A stretch of DNA of 64,000 nt from contig NZ_LR215050.1 of NCBI RefSeq assembly GCF_900660755.1, forward strand, positions 434,001-498,000, given 5' to 3'. The notes under the pieces are model-generated. The model was not told the origin of the DNA. It was given only the letters and a program-made list of their open reading frames with translations, and did no database searches. Numbering within the stretch: position 1 is the first letter of the stretch; every line of letters starts with the position of its first letter. The position numbers were made by a program, and so were the translations under genes. This document shows positions 18,059 to 24,697 of this stretch, piece by piece. Origin of the DNA: Acholeplasma hippikon (GTDB taxonomy: Bacteria; Bacillota_I; Bacilli_A; Acholeplasmatales; Acholeplasmataceae).

Positions 18059-18442
18059 CTATGATTTCGTATTCACTTTGGATTGTCTTTTTAATTTTAT
18101 TTCCATCACCTCCTCGGTTGTGTATCCTTTTTTTAAACGTTCATTCTCTATTCTTAATTTCATATTTTCATATTGAAGTTGTTCTAATTCTGAGAGTTTT
18201 TTCTTACGACTGAATTTAGTTAGTGGATTTCCTGGTTTTCTTTTATTCTCTAATGCCTCTATTCCACCTTCATTATATTTTCTAATCCAGTTTGATATCA
18301 TTCCATAAGATACATTATTTTTTCTTCCTAGTTCTATGGCACTATATTCACCCGATAGAACCAGCTTAACATATTCATATTTTGCTTCTTTACTCCAGTA
18401 ACGTGATTCAGTTTTATTCTTAACACCTTTAGGTCTTCCCAT
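18059..18442 (-). CDS. IS3-family OrfA (helix-turn-helix protein)
   Basis: A 127-residue DNA-binding protein with a HTH_Tnp segment (YVKLVLSGEYSAIELGRKNNVSYGMISNWIRKY, given here only as extent, residues about 25-57) and a C-terminal leucine-zipper-like helix (LEQLQYENMKLRIENERLKK). It recognises the element ends. AGGAGG lies eight bases before the ATG. The gene overlaps the OrfB frame, as usual for IS3. Confidence 0.88.
   Translation of the reverse strand: MGRPKGVKNKTESRYWSKEAKYEYVKLVLSGEYSAIELGRKNNVSYGMISNWIRKYNEGGIEALENKRKPGNPLTKFSRKKKLSELEQLQYENMKLRIENERLKKGYTTEEVMEIKLKRQSKVNTKS
18087..18114 (-). promoter_or_regulatory. Putative SD-stimulated -1 frameshift site of the IS3 element
   Basis: Within orfA the minus strand carries a perfect Shine-Dalgarno sequence (AGGAGGTGA, 18106-18114) and, about 12 bases downstream, TTAAAAAG (18087-18094). 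OrfB is in the -1 frame there and is open through the A-run. An internal SD 10-14 bases before a slippery A-run is the arrangement that stimulates -1 frameshifting in dnaX and some IS elements. The alternative is internal initiation of OrfB from the SD at a nearby non-ATG or ATG codon. Confidence 0.55.
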
Positions 18443-18559
18443 TAATTGTTCCTCCTGATAAATAAATTATACAAAAAAAGATGCTAGTAGTTTTTTGTGT
18501 CTACTAACATCTTACTATTTCAATAAGTCTTTTTTTTATTGTCTTTTTTTGTAACTTTA

Positions 18560-18739
18560 TTATTTTTTACGTTTAGCTTTTTCTTCTTTAAAATTTAAAA
18601 CAAATGATGCAATCGCAGCTAATACTAAAGCAACAATTCCTGTAACTCTAATTACAACATGAGGATAGACAACACTCACAACTAAACATCCTGCTGCGAT
18701 TACAAATAAAATGATCCAAGTAATTTTAAAAACTTTCAT
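18560..18739 (-). CDS. 59-residue small membrane protein
   Basis: An ATG at 18739 is preceded by an AAGGCGG ribosome binding site eight bases away and a TATAAT-like box further upstream. The product has two hydrophobic helices (residues about 6-24 and 28-49), joined by YPHVV, and a basic tail (KEEKAKRKK) predicted to face the cytoplasm. No family is recognised. The size, the strong translation signals and a normal amino-acid composition argue that it is a real gene. Confidence 0.65.
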   Translation of the reverse strand: MKVFKITWIILFVIAAGCLVVSVVYPHVVIRVTGIVALVLAAIASFVLNFKEEKAKRKK

Positions 18740-18798
18740 GACTAAACCGCCTTCATTATACTTATTCTATTATACACATATTTTTTATTAAGTATAAT

Positions 18799-19221
18799 TT
18801 ATTTATATTTTTCTTGAAGAAAAGACATAGTTTCTTTAATCATTTGCGATAAAACTTTTAAATTTATTTGTGTTAACTTCTTAACATATATACAAGATTT
18901 TCCCATCGTAAATTCGCCTAAATCGCTTAACAATTCATTATTCTTTTTTGTATCAACATATACATATAATGAAATAGCACTTTTTCTTGGGCTAAAGCCC
19001 ACAAGTGGCCAATTTCCTTTTTGACTACTTCTTTCAGACTGATAAAAATATGAACCAAATCCAATGATTGAGCTTCCCAAAATCTTCGGTTCATAGCCTG
19101 TTATTTTTCTAAACAAATCCAATAATTCATATGTATCTGTTTTTTTCTCTTTTTTTTCTACAGAGTTTTCAATAAACATTGATACATCATTATCATTTAC
19201 TTTTGTCTTTAATTCCGCCAT
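18799..19221 (-). CDS. DUF1801 domain protein
   Basis: A 140-residue cytoplasmic protein. The pattern of an N-terminal helix, then ITGYEPKILGSSIIGFGSYFY, followed by a short Gly-Trp turn and WPLVGFSPRKSAISLYV, is the core of DUF1801 (YdhG-like, SRPBCC-related fold). The C-terminal KSCIYVKKLTQINLKVL is also typical. The biochemical role is unknown. It follows the SRPBCC gene by 20 bases, and such pairs are common. Confidence 0.8.
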   Translation of the reverse strand: MAELKTKVNDNDVSMFIENSVEKKEKKTDTYELLDLFRKITGYEPKILGSSIIGFGSYFYQSERSSQKGNWPLVGFSPRKSAISLYVYVDTKKNNELLSDLGEFTMGKSCIYVKKLTQINLKVLSQMIKETMSFLQEKYK

Positions 19222-19241
19222 ATAAATTTACTTACCTTACG

Positions 19242-19631
19242 TTAATAATTTTCTTCGATGCTTTCTACAAATTTTTTAAATTCAGTCATTTGATTTAAAG
19301 TACTTTCAGCATATTTTTCAATATCCTGATTGAGCTCTTCTTTAAACCTAAACTCCACTTCCATTCTAAAAACAACAGATAAATGATCTACCTTGAATTT
19401 AATAACACATCGATTGTAAGTATCTTCAACTTCATAAACAGAGACTATTTCATATGGTTTATACACACTCTCTATGGTTTCTGTCATTGTTCTTTCTATA
19501 CCATCATAAGTGAAAACCATCTGACTTACATTCCCTGGAACTGCTCTTTTACCAACTAACATGTTATCTTCAAACAGTTTAAAGACTTTTTCAAGTGTTG
19601 AATCAATGGTTACTTCACATGTGTATTCCAA
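19242..19631 (-). CDS. SRPBCC/START-like protein
   Basis: A 129-residue protein starting at a TTG codon with a GGGGG-rich ribosome binding site about eight bases upstream; no nearby ATG has such a site. The N-terminus (CEVTIDSTLEKVFKLFED) and alternating beta strands fit the helix-grip fold used to bind small hydrophobic ligands (polyketide cyclase/AHSA1-like). The ligand is unknown. It is first of a probable two-gene unit with the DUF1801 gene. Confidence 0.65.
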   Translation of the reverse strand: MEYTCEVTIDSTLEKVFKLFEDNMLVGKRAVPGNVSQMVFTYDGIERTMTETIESVYKPYEIVSVYEVEDTYNRCVIKFKVDHLSVVFRMEVEFRFKEELNQDIEKYAESTLNQMTEFKKFVESIEENY

Positions 19632-19710
19632 TATTCTATCCCCCTTTAATTAGCCTCATTATATCAAGTATATTTACTTTAGTTACTTTAAATGACTTAG
19701 TATAAAAAAA

Positions 19711-19738
19711 AGAAACGATCATTTTCATCATCATTTCT
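19711..19738 (-). terminator. Rho-independent terminator of the DUF4097 operon
   Basis: A 9-bp stem containing one G-U pair (AGAAACGAT paired with ATCATTTCT) with a 10-base loop, followed on the minus strand by eight T residues. It lies 10 bases past the DUF4097 stop. Confidence 0.7.
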
Positions 19739-19748
19739 TCTTTAAATT

Positions 19749-20684
19749 TTAGTCAATTCTAATGTTACCTGATGAACAATTTACTTTTAAAATTTTTGGA
19801 CCCTTTGTTGAAATTATACTTCCATTAATTTTTCTACCTTGGAAATAAACATTACCTGATGATGTTTCTGCATCAATTTGATAATCCTCTATATAACCAA
19901 AGACTTTTATTTTTGCATTACCACTAGATAAACTAGCCTTAATTGAATCTGTATCTACATCAATAATATGGATATTACCACTTGATGCACGTGCAACAAG
20001 TGATGGTGTCTTGCTATCATTTAACTGGATATCACCTGATGTTGTCGTTATTTTCAGTTCTGCTTCAGTTTCAATTTGACTTAAATTTAGTTTCCCACTA
20101 GTTGCTTTTACTTCTAAAGAAGTTGTCTTTAATGTACTTACACTAATATTTCCAGAAGTTGTTGTTAATTTTGTATCAGTAAGAACATCAAGATTAGAAA
20201 CTTTTATATTTCCGCTTGTTACATCAATGACTAATTTATCAAAATTAAAACTATCAATTGTTACATTGCCTGATAATGTTTGAATATTCGCGAATCCATT
20301 AAATCCTTCTGGTATATATAAGTTAATCGTATTTAATGTTCTTGAGTTCATGTTAAATTTAAACCATTTTAATCTTGGTTTAACTTCATTTTTAATATAA
20401 AGTTTTCCGTCATCATATGTTACATTTTTTGTATTATATTCAGATTCATAATAATCTACTTTATAACCTGCTTTGTCATATTGATGAATGACTAGATTTG
20501 CACTTTGAAGATCAACATCTATCGCTAAAACTTCTTCACTACCTATTTTTTCACCATAAACAAAGTCATCATCACTACTAAATTCTTCTAGGAACTTCTT
20601 GATATTGCCACCAGCAGAAATAATTCCTACGGTAATAAATAATGCTCCAATAAGTAAAATAAACATAAATAATTTTTTAATCAT
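19749..20684 (-). CDS. DUF4097 beta-strand-repeat protein
   Basis: A 311-residue protein with one N-terminal membrane helix (residues about 4-24) and a long solenoid of short beta strands in which T-S-G-N/D-I repeats about every 20 residues (VTSGNIKVS, TTSGNISVS, TTSGDIQLN, ASSGNIHII). This is the DUF4097 adhesin-like family. It is third in a PadR-DUF1700-DUF4097 operon, a conserved module associated with envelope stress and membrane sensing in Bacillota, though the mechanism is not established. Its ATG overlaps the DUF1700 stop as ATGA. Confidence 0.88.
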   Translation of the reverse strand: MIKKLFMFILLIGALFITVGIISAGGNIKKFLEEFSSDDDFVYGEKIGSEEVLAIDVDLQSANLVIHQYDKAGYKVDYYESEYNTKNVTYDDGKLYIKNEVKPRLKWFKFNMNSRTLNTINLYIPEGFNGFANIQTLSGNVTIDSFNFDKLVIDVTSGNIKVSNLDVLTDTKLTTTSGNISVSTLKTTSLEVKATSGKLNLSQIETEAELKITTTSGDIQLNDSKTPSLVARASSGNIHIIDVDTDSIKASLSSGNAKIKVFGYIEDYQIDAETSSGNVYFQGRKINGSIISTKGPKILKVNCSSGNIRID

Positions 20685-21268
20685 AATTCTTCCCCCTTAA
20701 TCGATTTCCTTTTAATGATTTTTGTGAACCATTTATTTGTCTGGTTCAATAAATATTTTGTAATTTTGTTTAGGTATATAGAAAGTAAAACTAAAATTGA
20801 ACCAATAATAAAACCTAAACCTATTTGTACAGATGTGTGTGCTACGTTACCCCCAATTGATAAACTAGATACACCTTGAAAAACAACCGTAATAATTGTT
20901 GCGATACCGGATACTCCAAAAGCTAGAATTAATGCTAATAAGACAATAAACATGACAAAGTATAATGTCGCAAATGTAATGCCTAAAGGTAATAATATAG
21001 GAGTTGAACAAATACCTAAAATTATTAAAAAGTTTTTTGTTGAATTTGACTTCTTTGTATCTATTCTTTTAGACACAATATTCATTTTCATTTCATTTAT
21101 TATATCGGTGATGTTACCTAATGAACGAATTGTCGCTTCTTCAGATAAACCATTCTCCATTTTATCCGCAATTAGTTCTTCATAATAATTTATAATTTCT
21201 TCTACTTCTGATCGTTCAAACTTACTTAGATTAAACTGTAACTCTCTAATAAATTTTTGCTTATTCAT
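20681..21268 (-). CDS. DUF1700 (HAAS) membrane protein
   Basis: A 195-residue protein. Residues 1-70 form the helical HAAS signalling domain (FIRELQFNLSKFERSEVEEI, then a Tyr-rich helix, then GLSEEATIRSLGN), followed by four hydrophobic segments and a basic tail. It typically transmits a membrane signal and is encoded between a PadR regulator and a DUF4097 protein, exactly as here. It overlaps the PadR gene by 8 bases and the DUF4097 gene by 4, so translation is coupled across all three. Confidence 0.88.
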   Translation of the reverse strand: MNKQKFIRELQFNLSKFERSEVEEIINYYEELIADKMENGLSEEATIRSLGNITDIINEMKMNIVSKRIDTKKSNSTKNFLIILGICSTPILLPLGITFATLYFVMFIVLLALILAFGVSGIATIITVVFQGVSSLSIGGNVAHTSVQIGLGFIIGSILVLLSIYLNKITKYLLNQTNKWFTKIIKRKSIKGEEL

Positions 21269-21578
21269 TTTCTACCTTCCCCACAATAAAATCATAAATT
21301 TTTTTCATATCTTTCCATTCATTTAGAAATTGATGAACTTGTTGTTTCCCTTTAGATGTAATACCGTAGTATTTCCTCAATCTACCTTGATATTCTTTAG
21401 TGTATGATACTAAATACTTATTTTCTTCTAATCTTCTTAAAATTGGATAAAGCGTTGATTCAGAAATTTCAATAAGATCACTGGTATCTTGAATAAGTTT
21501 ATAACCATAACTATCTTCACTAAATAATGCGGCTAGCACACAAAAATCTAGTAAACCTTTTTTTATTTGAACTTTCAT
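21261..21578 (-). CDS. PadR family transcriptional regulator
   Basis: A 105-residue winged-helix repressor with the family start LLDFCVLAALFSEDSYGYKL, the recognition segment ISESTLYPILRRLEENKYL, and the wing with GRLRKYYGITSKG. It is first gene of the PadR-DUF1700-DUF4097 unit, preceded by GGGAGG. Members of this arrangement usually repress their own operon and are relieved by membrane or drug signals. The promoter at 21603-21631 carries an AT-rich dyad-like spacer that could be its operator. Confidence 0.9.
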   Translation of the reverse strand: MKVQIKKGLLDFCVLAALFSEDSYGYKLIQDTSDLIEISESTLYPILRRLEENKYLVSYTKEYQGRLRKYYGITSKGKQQVHQFLNEWKDMKKIYDFIVGKVENE

Positions 21579-21602
21579 CTTTCATACCTCCCAACACGAC
21601 AT

Positions 21603-21631
21603 ATTATATATTGCATAGTATAGTGAGTCAA
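21603..21631 (-). promoter_or_regulatory. Promoter of the PadR-DUF1700-DUF4097 operon
   Basis: TTGACT (-35) and TATAAT (-10) are separated by 17 bases on the minus strand, 25 bases before the PadR start codon. The spacer contains a TATACTATGCAATATA segment with partial dyad symmetry. PadR proteins bind such AT-rich inverted sites over promoters, so autorepression is inferred. Confidence 0.7.
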
Positions 21632-21729
21632 AGATAAACTTCAAACTTTCTTAAGGCTCTATTTTCTGATTTTATAGTTTTCCTAACGCTATTTATTTAA
21701 ACTTTTTTCACAACAAGACAAACAAAAAA

Positions 21730-21753
21730 GGTTCGATAGATACCTATCAAACC
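21730..21753 (-). terminator. Rho-independent terminator after the secreted-protein pair
   Basis: A 10-bp stem with one mismatch (GGTTCGATAG / CTATCAAACC) and a 4-base loop, followed on the minus strand by six T residues. It lies 20 bases beyond the stop of the 21773 gene. Confidence 0.75.
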
Positions 21754-21772
21754 ATTCCTATAAATTATTATA

Positions 21773-22321
21773 TTATTCAACACCAGATAGATGAAGTGTT
21801 AATGTGAGTTCATCATTGATATTAAAATCTTTACCTATGAGCTCATAGTAAGAATCAACTGATTGAGGAATCATTTCTAAAATCCAGTTTATAGAAACCT
21901 TATATGTTGATCTATATAAATTATTTGAAACAATATAAGGCGCTTCAAGTAAAGTAATTTCAATATTAAAATAATCTTTAAGTTCTGTTGTATCAAAATT
22001 ATTAGTCCATGATTGTTGATATCCATTAACTGGCCATAGTGATTCATCTGGTCTTAAATGATCAACAGTAATCACCATATAGTTATCATTATGATGTGGT
22101 TCAGGAATAATAAATTCATTGGTAGCACTTATATTTCCATCCACATAATAAGTGACCTGATATATACTTAACTCACCCATATCAGTTACGTGATAATCTT
22201 CAATATTAATTCTAATTTTTGAATTTTCACTACGATTTGTGAACTGAAATTCCGCATATGCAACTGTAATCGTTGCGATTAATATAGTTACTGTTGCAAA
22301 TAACACGAGTAATTTTTTCAT
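21773..22321 (-). CDS. Secreted protein with SipW-type signal peptide
   Basis: A 182-residue protein. A short basic start and hydrophobic stretch lead to VAYAEFQF (residues about 20-27), resembling the A-Y-A-x-F cleavage region of TasA/CalY-like proteins processed by SipW. The mature part is beta-rich with no known motif. Its ATG overlaps the stop of the upstream, similarly built gene as ATGA. The SipW peptidase would have to be the one at 51284, some 29 kb away. No function is recognised. Confidence 0.6.
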   Translation of the reverse strand: MKKLLVLFATVTILIATITVAYAEFQFTNRSENSKIRINIEDYHVTDMGELSIYQVTYYVDGNISATNEFIIPEPHHNDNYMVITVDHLRPDESLWPVNGYQQSWTNNFDTTELKDYFNIEITLLEAPYIVSNNLYRSTYKVSINWILEMIPQSVDSYYELIGKDFNINDELTLTLHLSGVE

Positions 22322-22875
22322 TCAATCACCCCTAATAAATTTGGTTTAATATTTATAGTTATTTCTTCAACTTCGTTAATTAAACTTTGAATTTCTTCAT
22401 ATGTTTCTTCATCTAATTCATCCAATATCGGCTTTGTTGTAATTTTTACTTGATAAGTCCCTGTAAAGAGGTGATATTTATGATCAATTTCTGTGGGGTT
22501 ACTCCAATTAACTAACACTAAATTGATATTAAAATATTCATTTAATAATTCATTTGAAAAATATGCATTCTCAAATACAGTAGTCAATTGTATCGTATCT
22601 AATATACCAACTGATACTAATGCTTGTTTATATTCAAAAACGATTGTTGCATATGAAATACTTGGATTACTAGATATTAAGATATTTTCATTATTTGTAT
22701 AAGTTACTGATTGAATTGTAAATTGACCATAATCAAATAGTTGAAAACCTGCTTTAGTGGTGAAATTATGATTAATACTTTCTTTCGATTTTGGTTCAAA
22801 AACTGCATATGCTACACCAAGTGATGCCATACATAAAATAAGTGTGATGATAAAAATTGCGATTGTTTTTTTCAC
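22318..22875 (-). CDS. Secreted protein with SipW-type signal peptide (GTG start)
   Basis: A 185-residue protein. I choose GTG 22875: it has AAAGGA about 10 bases upstream and begins a canonical leader (VKKTIAIFIITLILCMASLG then VAYAVFEP), whereas the earlier in-frame start at 22914 would add a polar tail before the leader. The rest is beta-rich, with weak resemblance to the downstream 21773 product in leader and layout, suggesting duplicated genes. It probably forms part of a surface structure, but that is inference. Confidence 0.6.
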   Translation of the reverse strand: MKKTIAIFIITLILCMASLGVAYAVFEPKSKESINHNFTTKAGFQLFDYGQFTIQSVTYTNNENILISSNPSISYATIVFEYKQALVSVGILDTIQLTTVFENAYFSNELLNEYFNINLVLVNWSNPTEIDHKYHLFTGTYQVKITTKPILDELDEETYEEIQSLINEVEEITINIKPNLLGVIE

Positions 22876-23138
22876 TAGGATAATTTCCTTTCGTATAAAG
22901 TTTTGATTATACATAGTTAGTTACATTTGGCTAGAACATAACTAACTATATAAATAATCAATTGTAAATCAGTCACTTAGCATGGCTGATTTCCTTTAAT
23001 TTAATAAAACTCTTACAATTTAAAATATACAAAATTTGATTATAGATATGTAACAAATGTCGTAAATGGCACTTTTTATTCCCTAAATGTTATATTAATG
23101 ATCAAATTTAGCTAATTTATTATGTGAAAATATAAAAA

Positions 23139-23168
23139 AATACCTATCAAATGAAATTGATAAGTATT
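23139..23168 (-). terminator. Rho-independent terminator after tfoX-like gene
   Basis: A 12-bp stem with mismatched or wobble pairs (AATACCTATCAA / TTGATAAGTATT), a 6-base loop and seven T residues on the minus strand, five bases past the TfoX-like stop. The rest of 22876-23138 is AT-rich with no gene that I can support; it must hold the promoter of the 22318 gene. Confidence 0.8.
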
Positions 23169-23172
23169 TCCA

Positions 23173-23472
23173 TTATTTTATATTGATAAGTCCTTCATAA
23201 GTTGATATGATGATGTCTCTTAAATGTTCTCGATTATCAAGTTCTTCAATTAAGTACATAGGTTTTGCACCTTCATAAGGATTATCCTCAATTAGATTAA
23301 ATTTTTTATTTTCTTCAACTTTCTTTACCATGAGGCGCTCTTGGTATAATCCACCAAATAAACAATCTTTATAATAAAGTAGATATCCTCCCATCATTGG
23401 TCGACATTTAATATTATCTAGTAATGAAAGTTGTTCCAAAATGAAAGTTTTAAACTCTTTTGAAGTAGCCAT
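23173..23472 (-). CDS. TfoX/Sxy N-terminal domain protein
   Basis: A 99-residue cytoplasmic protein. The start (FKTFILEQLSLLDNIKCRPMMGGYLLYYKD) followed by LFGGLYQERLMVKK is the TfoX N-terminal domain. In gamma-proteobacteria TfoX activates competence; in Bacillota the stand-alone N-domain is of unknown function and may not be a competence factor. There is no C-terminal TfoX domain. It follows the diguanylate cyclase gene with a 29-base gap. Confidence 0.85.
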   Translation of the reverse strand: MATSKEFKTFILEQLSLLDNIKCRPMMGGYLLYYKDCLFGGLYQERLMVKKVEENKKFNLIEDNPYEGAKPMYLIEELDNREHLRDIIISTYEGLINIK

Positions 23473-23501
23473 ATTTACTCCTATATAATTTTATGTTCAG
23501 T

Positions 23502-24560
23502 TTATATGATTTCAATTCTATTTCTGCCCATTTTTTTAGCTTTATATAGTGCTTTATCTGCTTGATCAACTAAATCATCTATTTTACTTAATGATGTTTT
23601 TGATATACCAATACTAACGGTTAGTGTTTCTTTTAGTTCTTTCATTACTTTAACCTCTTCACTTATTTCTTTAGCAATAGAAATGAAGTAATCTTGATTA
23701 GTATTTGTATTAACCCCAACAAATTCTTCTCCACCAAAACGATAAAATTTTATTCGATACTTTTCCGCCATATCTTTTAGTAGATTTGAAAAATTAGTTA
23801 GACATAAATCACCATTTACATGACCATATTTATCGTTATATTCTTTAAAGAAATCAATATCAATCATCATAATGTTTACATTGTGGTTAGGCTGCATAGA
23901 AAGTTCTTCTATATCATGATAAAGTTTTCTTCTATTATACAATCCAGTTAAGAAGTCTGTTTCTTTTTCTTTTGTAAGTTGTTTTTTTATCTCAAATGTT
24001 TCTAGTCTATTTAAGTAAAATGTTCTACCAAATAACATACCTAAAACAACACTCACTGTTGTGTTTACAAAATCAGCAGTCGCAACAAACATATCTTTAA
24101 AAATAAAACTAACTACTAAATGACCTAGATACATAGAAAATAAAAATGTATTCACACGCCATGATTTATCAACATAGAGAAGTGGAACAACAACAAAGAA
24201 AATAAGCGCACTTGATGCAGCTCTATCAGGAAACTTAAATATACTTAAATACGTAACAAAAGTAAACATCTCAAATACAAATGCATATGCAACAATGAGT
24301 GGTCGATCTCTTAGTTGTTTAAGTTTTGTTAATGCTAATAAAATAGAACTTAGCAATAGTGCCATCAAATAGATGGGTAATGTTTGTTTCATTGTAGGTC
24401 TAAAAAAAGACAAAAGAATACCTAATATAAGTGCCAAAATGACTATTGTAAATGCCTTAGGTACAAATTGCACATTAAATTCGTGAATTGAGTCTTTATT
24501 TTGATTATATAAATGATTTACATCATATTTAGTTAATTTTCTATTGTTTTTTCCAAACAT
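23502..24560 (-). CDS. Membrane-bound diguanylate cyclase (GGDEF)
   Basis: A 352-residue protein: a cytoplasmic N-tail, about six membrane helices (residues about 30-195), and a C-terminal GGDEF domain. The active-site loop is FGGEEF near residue 272, with the preceding DFLTGLYNRRKL and MMIDIDFFKEYND segments intact, so it should make c-di-GMP. No RxxD inhibitory site precedes the loop. I prefer ATG 24560 (GGGG seven bases upstream) over GTG 24572. It forms the synthesis side of a pair with the EAL protein at 43297. Confidence 0.88.
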   Translation of the reverse strand: MFGKNNRKLTKYDVNHLYNQNKDSIHEFNVQFVPKAFTIVILALILGILLSFFRPTMKQTLPIYLMALLLSSILLALTKLKQLRDRPLIVAYAFVFEMFTFVTYLSIFKFPDRAASSALIFFVVVPLLYVDKSWRVNTFLFSMYLGHLVVSFIFKDMFVATADFVNTTVSVVLGMLFGRTFYLNRLETFEIKKQLTKEKETDFLTGLYNRRKLYHDIEELSMQPNHNVNIMMIDIDFFKEYNDKYGHVNGDLCLTNFSNLLKDMAEKYRIKFYRFGGEEFVGVNTNTNQDYFISIAKEISEEVKVMKELKETLTVSIGISKTSLSKIDDLVDQADKALYKAKKMGRNRIEII

Positions 24561-24669
24561 TATTTTCCCCACTATGAATGTTTTTCTATAATGAAATTAT
24601 ACCATTTTATCAAAGGTTTAAACATAAGTAACCTCAATTTATTATGATTATAATCAACTATAAAAAATA

Positions 24670-24697
24670 AAATAAAGCCTAGTGCTAGGCTTTATTT
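24670..24697 (-). terminator. Rho-independent terminator overlapping the helicase stop
   Basis: A 13-bp perfect stem (AAATAAAGCCTAG / CTAGGCTTTATTT) with a 2-base loop, the stem including the helicase stop codon at 24692-24694. A short T-containing tract follows. The near-perfect symmetry may make it work in both directions. Confidence 0.8.

Larger units (their letters stand above)
17190..18505 (-). mobile_element. IS3-family (IS150-like) insertion sequence, apparently intact
   Basis: About 1.3 kb, with two transposase frames and imperfect terminal inverted repeats. The left end (from 17190) reads TGTAGACATAAAAAATTA, and the right end, read inward from about 18505, gives GTAGACACAAAAAACTA. 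The exact end bases and target duplication are uncertain. It sits about 60 bases upstream of the mannoside-operon promoter, so sequence further upstream of that promoter has been replaced. Confidence 0.85.

Noticed and set aside
22970..23010. AAATCAG...CTGATTT pairing upstream of the GTG-start secreted gene
   Set aside because: Seven pairs with a long loop, no match to any riboswitch core that I know.
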